NCBI RefSeq assembly: GCF_009724685.1
Contig: NZ_WMEF01000016.1
Span: 1 to 64,000, forward strand
DNA: 64,000 nt
Direction: 5' to 3'
Source of the DNA: Lysinibacillus cavernae
Lineage (GTDB): Bacteria; Bacillota; Bacilli; Bacillales_A; Planococcaceae
The notes under the pieces are model-generated. The model made no database searches, had not been told where the DNA came from, and saw only the letters and a program-made list of their open reading frames with translations. The position numbers and the translations under genes were made by a program. Positions within the stretch are counted from its first letter, which is position 1. Each line of letters begins with the position of its first letter. Below are positions 49,628-58,173 of this stretch, one piece after another.

Positions 49628-50221
49628 ATGGGTTTTTTGAATAAATTCTTTAGTTCGAAAAAAGAGGAGGAACAAACAATGGCAGAATTAAATATCGGTA
49701 TTATTATTGGATCAACTCGTGAAGGTCGAGTAAGTCCTCAGGTAGCGCAATGGGTAAAGGAAATCGCAGATCAACGTGGTGACGCAAATTATACAGTAAT
49801 TGATATAGCTGATTATAAATTGCCACTATTAGGCGAACCAGGACAAGATGCTTCAGGAGCACAAGCTTGGTCAGAAAGTATTGCTAAACAAGATGGATAT
49901 GTGTTCATCGTACAAGAATACAATCACTCCATTACGGGGGCATTAAAAAATGCACTAGACTATTTACGTGTTGAATGGAATAACAAAGCAGCAGGAATCG
50001 TATCATATGGTTCTGTTGGCGGTGCTCGTGCAGCGGAACACTTACGTGGCATTATGGGTGAGCTTTTAATCGCCGATGTACGTGTTCACCCAGCATTATC
50101 ATTATTCACAGATTTCGAAAATGGAACAGACTTTAAACCAAAAGAGGTACAAACAGATTCAGTAAACCAAATGTTAGATCAATTAATTCCATGGTCTAAA
50201 GCGCTATATACAATTCGCTAA
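49628..50221 (+). CDS. NADPH-dependent FMN reductase family protein
   Basis: A flavodoxin-fold reductase. From Met18 (ATG 49679) it reads MAELNIGIIIGSTREGRVSP, the FMN phosphate loop, followed by VQEYNHSITGALKNALDYL and YGSVGGARAAEHLR. Two strong starts exist in frame: ATG 49628 behind AAGGAGG gives 197 residues with a charged 17-residue extension, and ATG 49679 behind AGAGGAGG gives 180. It probably reduces quinones or azo compounds, as suggested by the MhqR-like operator. Listed from the upstream start because it has the longest leader-proximal RBS. Confidence 0.85.
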   Translation: MGFLNKFFSSKKEEEQTMAELNIGIIIGSTREGRVSPQVAQWVKEIADQRGDANYTVIDIADYKLPLLGEPGQDASGAQAWSESIAKQDGYVFIVQEYNHSITGALKNALDYLRVEWNNKAAGIVSYGSVGGARAAEHLRGIMGELLIADVRVHPALSLFTDFENGTDFKPKEVQTDSVNQMLDQLIPWSKALYTIR

Positions 50222-50297
50222 GCTTGTAAAGTTTGAGGTAACACGTAATTGGGCACAGTATAGGGGAGAAAAATTAGGCATGAAGGGGCTTGTTAAC

Positions 50298-51236
50298 ATG
50301 AAAAAACATACAGCAGGTATTCACCATATTACAGCTATCGTGGGGCATCCGCAGGAAAATATTGATTTTTATGCAGGCGTGTTAGGCTTACGTTTAGTAA
50401 AGCAAACAGTGAACTTCGATGATCCTGGCACATATCATTTATATTTTGGTGACAATGGTGGAAAACCAGGAACAATCATTACCTTCTTCCCATGGGCAAA
50501 TGCTTATCAAGGGCGTATTGGCGACGGTCAGGTCGGAGTCACAACGTATGTTGTACCGGAAGGGTCACTACCATTTTGGATTAATCGCTTAGCAAAATTT
50601 TCGATTCCTTTCCAAAAAGCGCAACGTTTTGGTGAGCAAGTCATTCAATTTGATGACCCGCATGGTCTGCATATTGAACTTGTTGCACGTGCTGAGGGCG
50701 AGTTAAATGAATGGACATTTGGTGAAGTAACGCCTGAGGTTGCTATTAAAGGGTTCGGCGGAGCTACACTATACTCAAGTCATCCTGAAGAAACGGCAAA
50801 AGTTTTAGTAGAGGTAATGGGCCTTGAACAAGTAGCAACAGAGGGAGACTATACTCGTTTTAGATCAAGAGCAGTTATCGGTAATACGGTAGATTTAAAA
50901 ACGGTTGCAGGCGTACGTGGTCAAATGGGTGTAGGAACGGTCCATCATATTGCATGGAGAGCTCAAGATAATGTGGATCATTTAGAATGGCAAGAGTATG
51001 TTATAAATCATGGACAGCATGTAACAGAAGTCAAAGATCGTAATTATTTCAATGCGATATACTTCCGTGAGCCTGGCGAAATTTTATTTGAAATCGCTAC
51101 AGATCCTCCAGGATTTGCTCATGACGAAACACCTGAAACAATGGGTAGCCAATTAATGTTGCCACCTCAATATGAGCAGCAACGTGAACAATTAGAAAAA
51201 ACATTAATTCCGATTAACGTGCAAGAGCTTGATTAA
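50298..51236 (+). CDS. Ring-cleaving dioxygenase (MhqA/MhqO-like, VOC family)
   Basis: A 312-residue protein with two vicinal-oxygen-chelate modules (about 1-150 and 155-305). HHITAIVG at the N-terminus and VHHIAWRA near 218 carry the His ligands, and FREPGEILFEIATDPPGF the Glu ligand of the second module. Its relatives MhqA and MhqO degrade hydroquinone conjugates under MhqR control in B. subtilis. It lies 76 bases after the FMN reductase gene, behind AAGGGG, and probably belongs to the same operon. Confidence 0.88.
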   Translation: MKKHTAGIHHITAIVGHPQENIDFYAGVLGLRLVKQTVNFDDPGTYHLYFGDNGGKPGTIITFFPWANAYQGRIGDGQVGVTTYVVPEGSLPFWINRLAKFSIPFQKAQRFGEQVIQFDDPHGLHIELVARAEGELNEWTFGEVTPEVAIKGFGGATLYSSHPEETAKVLVEVMGLEQVATEGDYTRFRSRAVIGNTVDLKTVAGVRGQMGVGTVHHIAWRAQDNVDHLEWQEYVINHGQHVTEVKDRNYFNAIYFREPGEILFEIATDPPGFAHDETPETMGSQLMLPPQYEQQREQLEKTLIPINVQELD

Positions 51237-51363
51237 TAGAGGGCATCACTTACTTGGATGAAGTAATCTATCACAGGCTGTAAGTGGATTTACAGGGTCA
51301 AACTACGCTAAAGTAGGCGAGATTTTTGCAATAGAACGTCCATAATAGATTTACTTAAATTAA

Positions 51364-51404
51364 TGCGAAAATGTTGATAACATCACATTTTCGCATTTTT
51401 TATT
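51364..51404. terminator. Terminator after the dioxygenase gene
   Basis: ATGCGAAAATGT pairs with ACATTTTCGCAT, then TTTTTATTTT follows. The A-rich left flank allows some function for the converging esterase gene. The 51,237-51,360 stretch before it has no gene. Confidence 0.88.
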
Positions 51405-51426
51405 TTGATTCTTGAAAAGAAATGGA

Positions 51427-52371
51427 TTATCTAAAATTGAGCGCGCGTGCCATGGCATCTATATAATGCTGACTGGCATGTTTACTTACTTCAGCCTCTG
51501 GCACAAAAACCTCAAAACAATGGAAGCTACCAGGGTACATGTGAAATTCAACATCAACTCCTGCTTGTGCAAGGCGTGTTACATAGTCTATGGTTTCATC
51601 TCGGAATATATCAAGTTGACCTATACAGGTATAAGTTGGTGGTAAACCTGCTAAGTTTTCAGCTCTCGAAGGTACTGCATAGGGAGATAACTCGTGGATG
51701 TTCTCTTTCTCGCCTAAATACATACGCCAAGCTGTTAAGTTATTTGTTCTACTCCATGTTGCTTGTTCTTCGGTAATTTCATAGCTTGATGGCGTTATGT
51801 TTCGACTGTCAAGCATCGGATACAACGGCATCTGGAATAGAATGGATGGTCCTCCTTTATCACGAGCCATTAATGCTAGAGCTGCTGTTAACCCACCACC
51901 ACCACTTGCACCAGCAATTGCTACTCGCTTGACATCGATACCAAGTGATTGGTCCTCTTTTGTCATCCAAACTAATGCTGCATAACAATCTTCAATAGCT
52001 GCTGGGTAGGGATGTTCAGGAGCAAGTCGATAATCGACAGATACGACAACACAGTTGGCAGTCTGAACAAATCGTTCACATAAAATGTCATCCATATCAG
52101 GGTGTCCCATTACGTAACCACCACCGTGAATCCAAAGCATGGCTGGAAGCTTATCATGATTTTGTTTAACTGGTTCATAGATTTTAACCAACATTTCGCC
52201 TCCATCACCTCTAGCAATCATACGATTGGTTGTGTGTACAAGTTCTGACCTTTTCAAAGGTGGGTTGGACAAGAGACTACGACTCCACTCTAAATCCTTC
52301 TCTAATCGAAAGCCAGGAAATTGTAAGTAAGCCTGTTTTAATTCTGGTAAAACTCGGTTATTGATCGTCAT
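51427..52371 (-). CDS. Alpha/beta hydrolase, HSL-type esterase
   Basis: A 314-residue esterase of the hormone-sensitive-lipase family. WIHGGGYVMG (about 79-88) is the oxyanion-hole HGGG motif, GASGGGG (about 150) the nucleophile elbow (G-x-S-x-G), DIFRDE the acid and GSFHCFE the catalytic His. It is the last gene of a TetR-controlled operon. ATG 52371 follows AGGAGG; codons upstream overlap the LLM gene and lack an RBS. Confidence 0.88.
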   Translation of the reverse strand: MTINNRVLPELKQAYLQFPGFRLEKDLEWSRSLLSNPPLKRSELVHTTNRMIARGDGGEMLVKIYEPVKQNHDKLPAMLWIHGGGYVMGHPDMDDILCERFVQTANCVVVSVDYRLAPEHPYPAAIEDCYAALVWMTKEDQSLGIDVKRVAIAGASGGGGLTAALALMARDKGGPSILFQMPLYPMLDSRNITPSSYEITEEQATWSRTNNLTAWRMYLGEKENIHELSPYAVPSRAENLAGLPPTYTCIGQLDIFRDETIDYVTRLAQAGVDVEFHMYPGSFHCFEVFVPEAEVSKHASQHYIDAMARALNFR

Positions 52372-52400
52372 ATAAATACCTCCTATTGAATAATGAAACC

Positions 52401-53474
52401 TTAAAGAATGGAGTGTCCTTCTCGTGCCATGTCCGCCTCCCATTTGGCAACTTCCTCACGCACACGAGGAGCAACTTTTGTTCCGAGCAATTCTATAGCT
52501 TGCATGACTTGATCGTGTGGCATTGTACTTAAAGGCACGTACAGCATGAAACGTGTAATCCCTACATGTTTACGAAGATGAATGATTTTTTCAGCAACTG
52601 TATCTGGATCACCTACATACAACGCCCCTTCAAAACTTCGTGCAGCATCATAACTAGAGCGATCATAATAGGGCCAACCCCGTTCTTTGCCTAACTTATT
52701 CATTCCTGCCATAGTTGATGGGAAAAATGTATCTGCTGCCCATTCAGTATTTGGCCCAACAAAACCTATCGAATGAGATCCTATTTTAAGTTTTGATAGA
52801 TCATGCCCGGCATGAGCAGCTGCTTTTTTATACAGCTGTACAATTGGCGCGAACTGCATTGGACTACCCCCGATTATTGCTAGCATAAGCGGTAATCCTA
52901 AAATACCTGCACGAATAGCAGATTGCTGATTTCCTCCGCTAGCCACCCAGATTGGTAGAGAATCTTGAACAGGTCTTGGATACACACCTAACTTATTGAT
53001 TGCTGGTCGATGTCTGCCTTCCCAAATTACTTTCTCAGACTGACGAATTTTGAGGAGTAAGTCCAAATGTTCCTCAAATAGCTCATCGTAATCATTTAAA
53101 TTGTATCCAAATAATGGGAAGGATTCGATAAAGGAACCACGACCAGCCATAATCTCTGCACGACCATTTGATAGACCATCCAATGTGGAGAAATCCTGAA
53201 AGACACGTACAGGATCAGCAGAAGAAAGGACTGTCACGGCACTTGTGAGACGAATGTTTTTCGTTTGTGGAGCTGCAGCAGATAGCACCATTGCTGGAGA
53301 GGATGCAGCATAATCTTCTCGATGGTGCTCACCAATGCCAAACACATCCAATCCCACTTGATCTGCAAGAATGATTTCTTCGACTACTTCACGTAAACGC
53401 TGTGCATGACTAATCACCACACCACTATGAACATCTGGTTTTGTTTCTACAAAAGAAGTAATACCTATTTCCAT
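52401..53474 (-). CDS. LLM-class flavin-dependent oxidoreductase
   Basis: A 357-residue bacterial luciferase-like TIM barrel. FGIGEHHREDYAASSPAMVL near the N-terminus, GRAEIMAGRGSFIESFPLFGY and LPIWVASGGNQQSAIRAG are typical LLM segments for FMNH2 binding. It would oxidise an unknown organic substrate with oxygen. It sits between an MFS exporter and an esterase in one minus-strand operon, suggesting degradation or resistance to an ester-containing xenobiotic. AGGAGAG precedes ATG. Confidence 0.88.
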   Translation of the reverse strand: MEIGITSFVETKPDVHSGVVISHAQRLREVVEEIILADQVGLDVFGIGEHHREDYAASSPAMVLSAAAPQTKNIRLTSAVTVLSSADPVRVFQDFSTLDGLSNGRAEIMAGRGSFIESFPLFGYNLNDYDELFEEHLDLLLKIRQSEKVIWEGRHRPAINKLGVYPRPVQDSLPIWVASGGNQQSAIRAGILGLPLMLAIIGGSPMQFAPIVQLYKKAAAHAGHDLSKLKIGSHSIGFVGPNTEWAADTFFPSTMAGMNKLGKERGWPYYDRSSYDAARSFEGALYVGDPDTVAEKIIHLRKHVGITRFMLYVPLSTMPHDQVMQAIELLGTKVAPRVREEVAKWEADMAREGHSIL

Positions 53475-53495
53475 TTTTTATCTCTCCTAGTCAAA

Positions 53496-54713
53496 CTAAA
53501 TTTTTGTAAACCGTCTAGTTGCTGCCCAAAATAGAAGGGCAATTGTACTGATAGAAGCTCCAAGCCAACAGACCCCTTGCCAACCAAAGTGAGCATACAT
53601 CTGTGTAGAAGCGATTGACCCGCCAGCGCCACCGATAGAATAGAACACCATATAGCCAGCTGTAAGTCGACTCCGTGCTTCTGTACGCAATGGGAGAATC
53701 ATCGTCTGATTAGTGACATGTACTGCCTGTACGGCCAAATCGAGCAATACAATACCTACAATTAATGCCAATAAAGACTGTTCTAAATAGTTGATAAACA
53801 ACCATGAAATGAGTAATAAAGCTAAAGCAATACCGGTCGTTTTTTGTCCGTACCCTCGGTCAGCTAATTTCCCTGCCTGTGCAGCAGCTAATGCACCAGC
53901 CACACCTACAAGACCGAATGCGCCAATGACAGTGTGCGAAAGTGCTAATGGTGGCGCACTAAGTGGCAGAACAAGTGGCGTCCACAAAATACTGAAATCA
54001 GCAAAAATTAGCATGGCTAGAACCGAGCGGATGCGTAATGTTCGTTCTTGAATAAACAGCGTAAACACAGATCTAATTAGCTGAAGATAGGAAAGTGATT
54101 TTACATCACGTTCGACGTTTGGTAACACTTTTAGAAATATAACAATCATTATTAGCATGAGAGCCGCAGAGACCAGATAGACAGAACGCCAACCAGCCAA
54201 ATCTGTTAATAGACCAGCAAAAGTTCGAGCAAGTAGTATGCCAATGACAATTCCGCTTGTAACAATGCCAACGACGCGTCCTCGTTCTGTAGGGGAAGCC
54301 ATAGTTGCTGCAAACGCCACGAGCGTTTGTGTCACAACTGCTAGTAGACCTACCAAAGCCATACCTGCGAAAAGCACTGCGCTATAGGAGGCAGTACCAA
54401 CTAGAACCAAAGCCGTTGTGGATAATACCATCTGTCCAATAATCAAGCGACGCTGGTTTAGTAAATCCCCAAGTGGCACTAGGAGCAGTAAGCCCAACCC
54501 ATAAAAGATTTGCGTGATGGTAATAACAACACCAATAATCGAGTGATCAATAGCAAACTCATTAGACAATTGATCAAGTAGGGGCTGTGCAAAATAAATA
54601 TTGGCAACAGACATTCCGCAGGCTGTTGCGAATAATAGAGTTACAGTTCGAGACATGGAAGGCTGTTGACTCCTATCAGACGCAACATTTTCTTGCATTA
54701 AACCATTGTCCAC
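53496..54713 (-). CDS. MFS transporter, drug-efflux type
   Basis: A 405-residue major facilitator with about 12 helices. The conserved loop 2-3 motif is GDLLNQRRLIIGQ, and loop 8-9 has GKLADRGYGQK. It resembles the YbcL/AraJ-like drug exporters. I place the start at GTG 54713, seven bases after GGAGG; ATG 54731 and further upstream codons have no RBS. It is the first gene of the operon behind a TetR-type operator. Confidence 0.86.
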   Translation of the reverse strand: MDNGLMQENVASDRSQQPSMSRTVTLLFATACGMSVANIYFAQPLLDQLSNEFAIDHSIIGVVITITQIFYGLGLLLLVPLGDLLNQRRLIIGQMVLSTTALVLVGTASYSAVLFAGMALVGLLAVVTQTLVAFAATMASPTERGRVVGIVTSGIVIGILLARTFAGLLTDLAGWRSVYLVSAALMLIMIVIFLKVLPNVERDVKSLSYLQLIRSVFTLFIQERTLRIRSVLAMLIFADFSILWTPLVLPLSAPPLALSHTVIGAFGLVGVAGALAAAQAGKLADRGYGQKTTGIALALLLISWLFINYLEQSLLALIVGIVLLDLAVQAVHVTNQTMILPLRTEARSRLTAGYMVFYSIGGAGGSIASTQMYAHFGWQGVCWLGASISTIALLFWAATRRFTKI

Positions 54714-54752
54714 ATCATATCCTCCATTCATGATTAAATTGCGATTATAACA

Positions 54753-54764
54753 TACCGTTCGGTA
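54753..54764 (-). promoter_or_regulatory. TetR-type operator in the MFS promoter
   Basis: TACCGTTCGGTA is a perfect 12-bp palindrome of the kind bound by TetR-family repressors. On the minus strand it sits in the spacer immediately upstream of an extended -10 TGTTATAAT (54745-54753), so repression by the divergent TetR protein is likely. Confidence 0.7.
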
Positions 54765-54964
54765 CAATATAATTATTGGTAAATATATCTTAGTGTTATT
54801 GATAATGTCAAGGTTTTATTTAAAATTAATAGTCGTTTAAGTAAATGTGTAAAATGAAAATTGACAAGAAAATCAACTGATTATACAATAATTATATACT
54901 GTTTAGTACTTAAAAATTTTAGTTACCTACTCACGTAATTTTAAACAAAAGAGGTGGATTTTAT

Positions 54965-55546
54965 ATGGCAAGAACTCGTGAATTTGATGAGGAAAAAGTA
55001 TTAGAAGCAGCAATGCAACTTTTTTGGGAGAAGGGCTATGAAGCTACTTCTTTAAGTGATCTCACTGCTAGAATGGGGATTCAGCGTCCTAGTATATATT
55101 CAACCTTTGGTGATAAAAAGGAGTTATTTGAAGCGGCACTACGAAGATACACTACGTCTCGTGCGGCCGAGATACGGTCTAGACTTCAAAGTCAACCCTC
55201 AGTAAAACAGGCGTTTGCTACTTTTTTTGAAGAAGTGATTGCTGCTGAATATACGAAAGATCTTAGTAATGGCTGTTTCTGTATCAATACAATGGTTGAA
55301 CTAGCTCCCCATGATGAGAGATTTGAAATTTTAACGAGAGAACATCAACTTTATCTAGCTGTCATTTTTCAGGAGACAATTGAGCGAGGAATCCAATCGG
55401 GTGAGTTAGTGGAAGACACAGATGCAAAGTCTGTAGCGCAAGCACTAATTGTGGCCTTAATTGGATTAACAGTCTTGATGAAATCTCAACCACAAAAATC
55501 ATTTGTTGACAATGCAATAGCAACGACTCTCGCATTACTTAAATAA
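54965..55546 (+). CDS. TetR/AcrR-family repressor
   Basis: A 193-residue TetR protein: helix-turn-helix (about 10-55; ATSLSDLTARMGIQRPSIYSTFGDKKELFEAAL) and an alpha-helical ligand domain with a CFCINTMVELAPHD segment typical of the YxaF/LmrA-like group. It is divergent from the MFS/LLM/esterase operon and is inferred to repress it. AGAGGTGG precedes ATG. Confidence 0.9.
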   Translation: MARTREFDEEKVLEAAMQLFWEKGYEATSLSDLTARMGIQRPSIYSTFGDKKELFEAALRRYTTSRAAEIRSRLQSQPSVKQAFATFFEEVIAAEYTKDLSNGCFCINTMVELAPHDERFEILTREHQLYLAVIFQETIERGIQSGELVEDTDAKSVAQALIVALIGLTVLMKSQPQKSFVDNAIATTLALLK

Positions 55547-55573
55547 TATTTATCTATTTGAGAAAGTATAGTA

Positions 55574-55611
55574 GAAAAAGCAGTACCCCTTTAGAAGTGG
55601 CTAAAGGGGCA
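55574..55611. terminator. Terminator between tetR and the RidA gene
   Basis: CCCCTTTAG (55586-55594) pairs with CTAAAGGGG (55601-55609). The minus strand continues to CTTTTTC, so it best serves the RidA-family gene; for the TetR gene the tail is poor. Confidence 0.7.
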
Positions 55612-55661
55612 CTTAAAAAATAAAAATCGCACGTTTTTATTTTATATATCATAGAATGATT

Positions 55662-56051
55662 TTATAATTCCTTACAAGCCCAAGCATCAATCTCAACCTT
55701 TAAGGCAGGCGTAGCGAGTGCAACTACGTATATTAATGATGTGCATGGAAGATGTCCTCCAAGAAAGTTACTGATCATTTCCTTTCGTTGACTAGCATCC
55801 ATCTCACCTACCAAATAAAATACGAGTTTTGTAATATCTTGAACCTCCATATTGGCACTATCTAGATTTTTTTTAATATTTTCTAGTGCTATCCTCAATT
55901 GAGCTACTCCATGTTCAGGTATAGTTCCGTCTGTCTCCATGCCGATTTGCCCAGATAATGTTAACCATCTTTGTGGGCCAGTGACTTCAATTTGATGGAC
56001 ATAAGGAGCAACAGGTGGATGAATTTCCTCTGGATTTCTTGCAATTTTCAT
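55662..56051 (-). CDS. RidA-family (YjgF/YER057c) protein
   Basis: A 129-residue trimeric-barrel family protein. LSGQIGMETDGTIPEHGVAQ and NIKKNLDSANMEVQDITKL match the RidA signatures, and the C-terminal part VEIDAWACKEL ends the barrel. The catalytic Arg expected near residue 105 in true enamine/imine deaminases (R-x-x-V type) is here in a GGHLPCTSLIYV context without that Arg, so activity may differ. Confidence 0.82.
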   Translation of the reverse strand: MKIARNPEEIHPPVAPYVHQIEVTGPQRWLTLSGQIGMETDGTIPEHGVAQLRIALENIKKNLDSANMEVQDITKLVFYLVGEMDASQRKEMISNFLGGHLPCTSLIYVVALATPALKVEIDAWACKEL

Positions 56052-56490
56052 AGAATCAGTCCTTATCTATTATTAATTTGTATCTCTATTCAAAATAGCA
56101 TAGAGCAACATTGGGTAAAAGTTCTAGACAAATACCATTATAAAAATATTTTCAAATTGGATATGCTAGTTTAAAGGGGTATAATAGATTCATAGAATTT
56201 AGGCTTATACGCTGATAAAGCTTTCAAAAAGGATAAAAGTATTGACTTTTTAATTAGACAAAACATACAATTCACTTCACCCAACCCCTTAGGTTTTATA
56301 CGGACACTTCTAAAGAAACATGAATTTCGTCTTATTTTCAAGGTAGGTGGCTATACTCATTAAATGAGAGGGAAATTTTTACATAAGAATGATGCGTATT
56401 GTTATGAATCAATTTTTTACTACTTGTTTAGTTGATAGTGTAACCCTAGGTAGAGAGGCAGCGAGGCCGTTTTGTAGAAGGAGTGAATAA
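56052..56490. other. Intergenic region with promoter and an open frame lacking a start
   Basis: TTGGAT (56157-56162) and TATAAT (56180-56185) have a 17-base spacer and make a good SigA promoter. Downstream, codons 56196-56387 stay open and read protein-like (for example YADKAFKKDKSIDFLIRQNI) but there is no start codon with an RBS. It may be a relic of an older gene, or the leader of the transporter gene that begins at 56491. Confidence 0.4.
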
Positions 56491-57543
56491 ATGAGTAGTT
56501 TCTTTCGAAGTAATGGATTTAAACGTTTTATTATTTTAGTTGGAATTGCTGTTGCATTATATTTAATGCGTAGTATGATCAACCTAATTCTGCTTACGTT
56601 TATTATTACCTATTTGATGAATCAGCTTACCACGAAGACAACAAAGAGTATTAAAAAATACACACCAATGAATGAAAAAGCAGTTACTGTAACGTTATAT
56701 CTTTTACTTGTTGCAGGGATTGTAGCAGTTATTTACAAGTATTTGCCGATAGTTACCCAGCAAATTACGCAGCTGTTTGATCTCATTGCGAGTTTTAACC
56801 TCGATCCAGATGACAATGAGATTGCCAGGTACTTAGCTCCAACTTTTGAGAAAATAGAGCTTGGTAAATATTTAGAGCAAGGTGTGGATTTAACTCTTAA
56901 AAATATTACGAATATTGGTAAAATCATTATGCAAATCTTGATTTCACTAATATTGAGTTTGTTTATTTTGTTAGAAAAGAAACGAATTATTGAGTTTACA
57001 GCCAAGTTTAAGGATAGTAAAGTTGCTCCCCTTTACGATGAGCTTCATTATTTTTCAAGAATATTCATCCGCTCATTTGGTAAAGTGATCGAGGCACAAT
57101 TCATTATTGCTGCTGTCAACTGTGTGTTATCAGTGATTGCCCTTTCTATTATGGGCTTCCCGCATTTGATTGCCCTTGGAATCATGCTCTTTATTTTAGG
57201 CTTAGTCCCAGTTGCAGGCGTTATCATTTCATTAATTCCACTAAGTATTATTGCTTATAGTATCGGTGGTTTGATGTACATTGTCTACATTTTAGTGATT
57301 GTTATGGTATTGCATGCCATTGAAGCTTATTTCTTAAATCCAAAGCTTATGTCAGCAAAGACAGATTTACCGATTTTCTATACATTCATGGTCATTCTCT
57401 TCTCTGAGCATTTCCTTGGTGTATGGGGATTAATCATTGGTATTCCATTGTTCATGTTCCTGCTTGATATTCTCGGTGTAACCTCATCAGAAGATCCTAG
57501 ACAGAAATCTGTGACGATACCCAATGAAAAACCAATTGAATAG
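56491..57543 (+). CDS. AI-2E family (PerM/YdbI-like) transporter
   Basis: A 350-residue membrane protein with about seven or eight hydrophobic segments arranged as in the AI-2 exporter/PerM family: three near the N-terminus, a soluble segment (about 80-150), and a C-terminal bundle with GFPHLIALGIMLFILGLVPVAG and EHFLGVWGLIIGIPL. It is close to B. subtilis YdbI/YtvI types; the substrate is unproven. GAAGGAG precedes ATG. Confidence 0.88.
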   Translation: MSSFFRSNGFKRFIILVGIAVALYLMRSMINLILLTFIITYLMNQLTTKTTKSIKKYTPMNEKAVTVTLYLLLVAGIVAVIYKYLPIVTQQITQLFDLIASFNLDPDDNEIARYLAPTFEKIELGKYLEQGVDLTLKNITNIGKIIMQILISLILSLFILLEKKRIIEFTAKFKDSKVAPLYDELHYFSRIFIRSFGKVIEAQFIIAAVNCVLSVIALSIMGFPHLIALGIMLFILGLVPVAGVIISLIPLSIIAYSIGGLMYIVYILVIVMVLHAIEAYFLNPKLMSAKTDLPIFYTFMVILFSEHFLGVWGLIIGIPLFMFLLDILGVTSSEDPRQKSVTIPNEKPIE

Positions 57544-57609
57544 TACTTACAAAGGGATCATCTTGTACGTATAGATGATTCCTTATTCAATGTAAAAGAG
57601 GTGTTTACG

Positions 57610-58155
57610 ATGATAAAAGGTGATCGTGTATATTTAAGAGCAATAAATGTGGATGATATCGATAGTATTGCAAGATGCTTTCAAAATGAAGAAATCATGT
57701 ATATGACGGGAACACGTAACGTATTAACAAAGGAACAGATTAAGGAGGCTATCAAGCGATTTAGTGAAGATTCCTCGCGCTATGATTTTGCTATTTGTTT
57801 AACTGACAATGATCAAGTAATTGGTGATTTGGCTATAATGGAGGTTGATGTAGACAATAGGAAGGCTATGTTCCGTATAGCTTTACATAGTATTGTGGAG
57901 TGCGGCAGGGGATATGGTTCCGAAGCTGTTCAGCTTGCTCAAAAATTTACATTTGAAGAGCTTAATCTGAACCGCTTAGAATTACAAGTGTACTCTCATA
58001 ATAGTAGAGCGATTAAATCCTACGAGAAGGTCGGTTTCAAAAAAGAAGGCGTATTGAGACAGGCACTGTTTATGAATAATACCTTTTCTGATGAAATCAT
58101 TATGAGTATGTTGTGTGAAGAGTATATGAATAAAAATAGTAAGGGACCCATATGA
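57610..58155 (+). CDS. GNAT-family acetyltransferase (RimJ/RimL type)
   Basis: A 181-residue acetyltransferase with VYLRAINVDDIDSI at the N-terminus, VECGRGYGSEAVQLAQKF as the acetyl-CoA loop and NLNRLELQVYSHNSRAIKSY then EKVGFKKEGVLRQA, the pattern of RimJ/RimL and SpeG-like enzymes. SpeG-like specificity for polyamines is possible but unproven. ATG 57610 follows AGAGGTG. Confidence 0.88.
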   Translation: MIKGDRVYLRAINVDDIDSIARCFQNEEIMYMTGTRNVLTKEQIKEAIKRFSEDSSRYDFAICLTDNDQVIGDLAIMEVDVDNRKAMFRIALHSIVECGRGYGSEAVQLAQKFTFEELNLNRLELQVYSHNSRAIKSYEKVGFKKEGVLRQALFMNNTFSDEIIMSMLCEEYMNKNSKGPI

Positions 58156-58173
58156 GGTCCCTTGCTATTTTAA
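58141..58173. terminator. Bidirectional terminator overlapping the GNAT stop codon
   Basis: AAGGGACC (58141-58148) pairs with GGTCCCTT (58156-58163), and TGCTATTTT follows. The left arm lies within the last codons of the GNAT gene. It also serves the converging MATE gene. Confidence 0.8.

Noticed and set aside
51412-51776. Plus-strand open frames opposite the esterase gene
   Set aside because: They run antisense to the clear HGGG/GxSxG esterase and show no protein features of their own.
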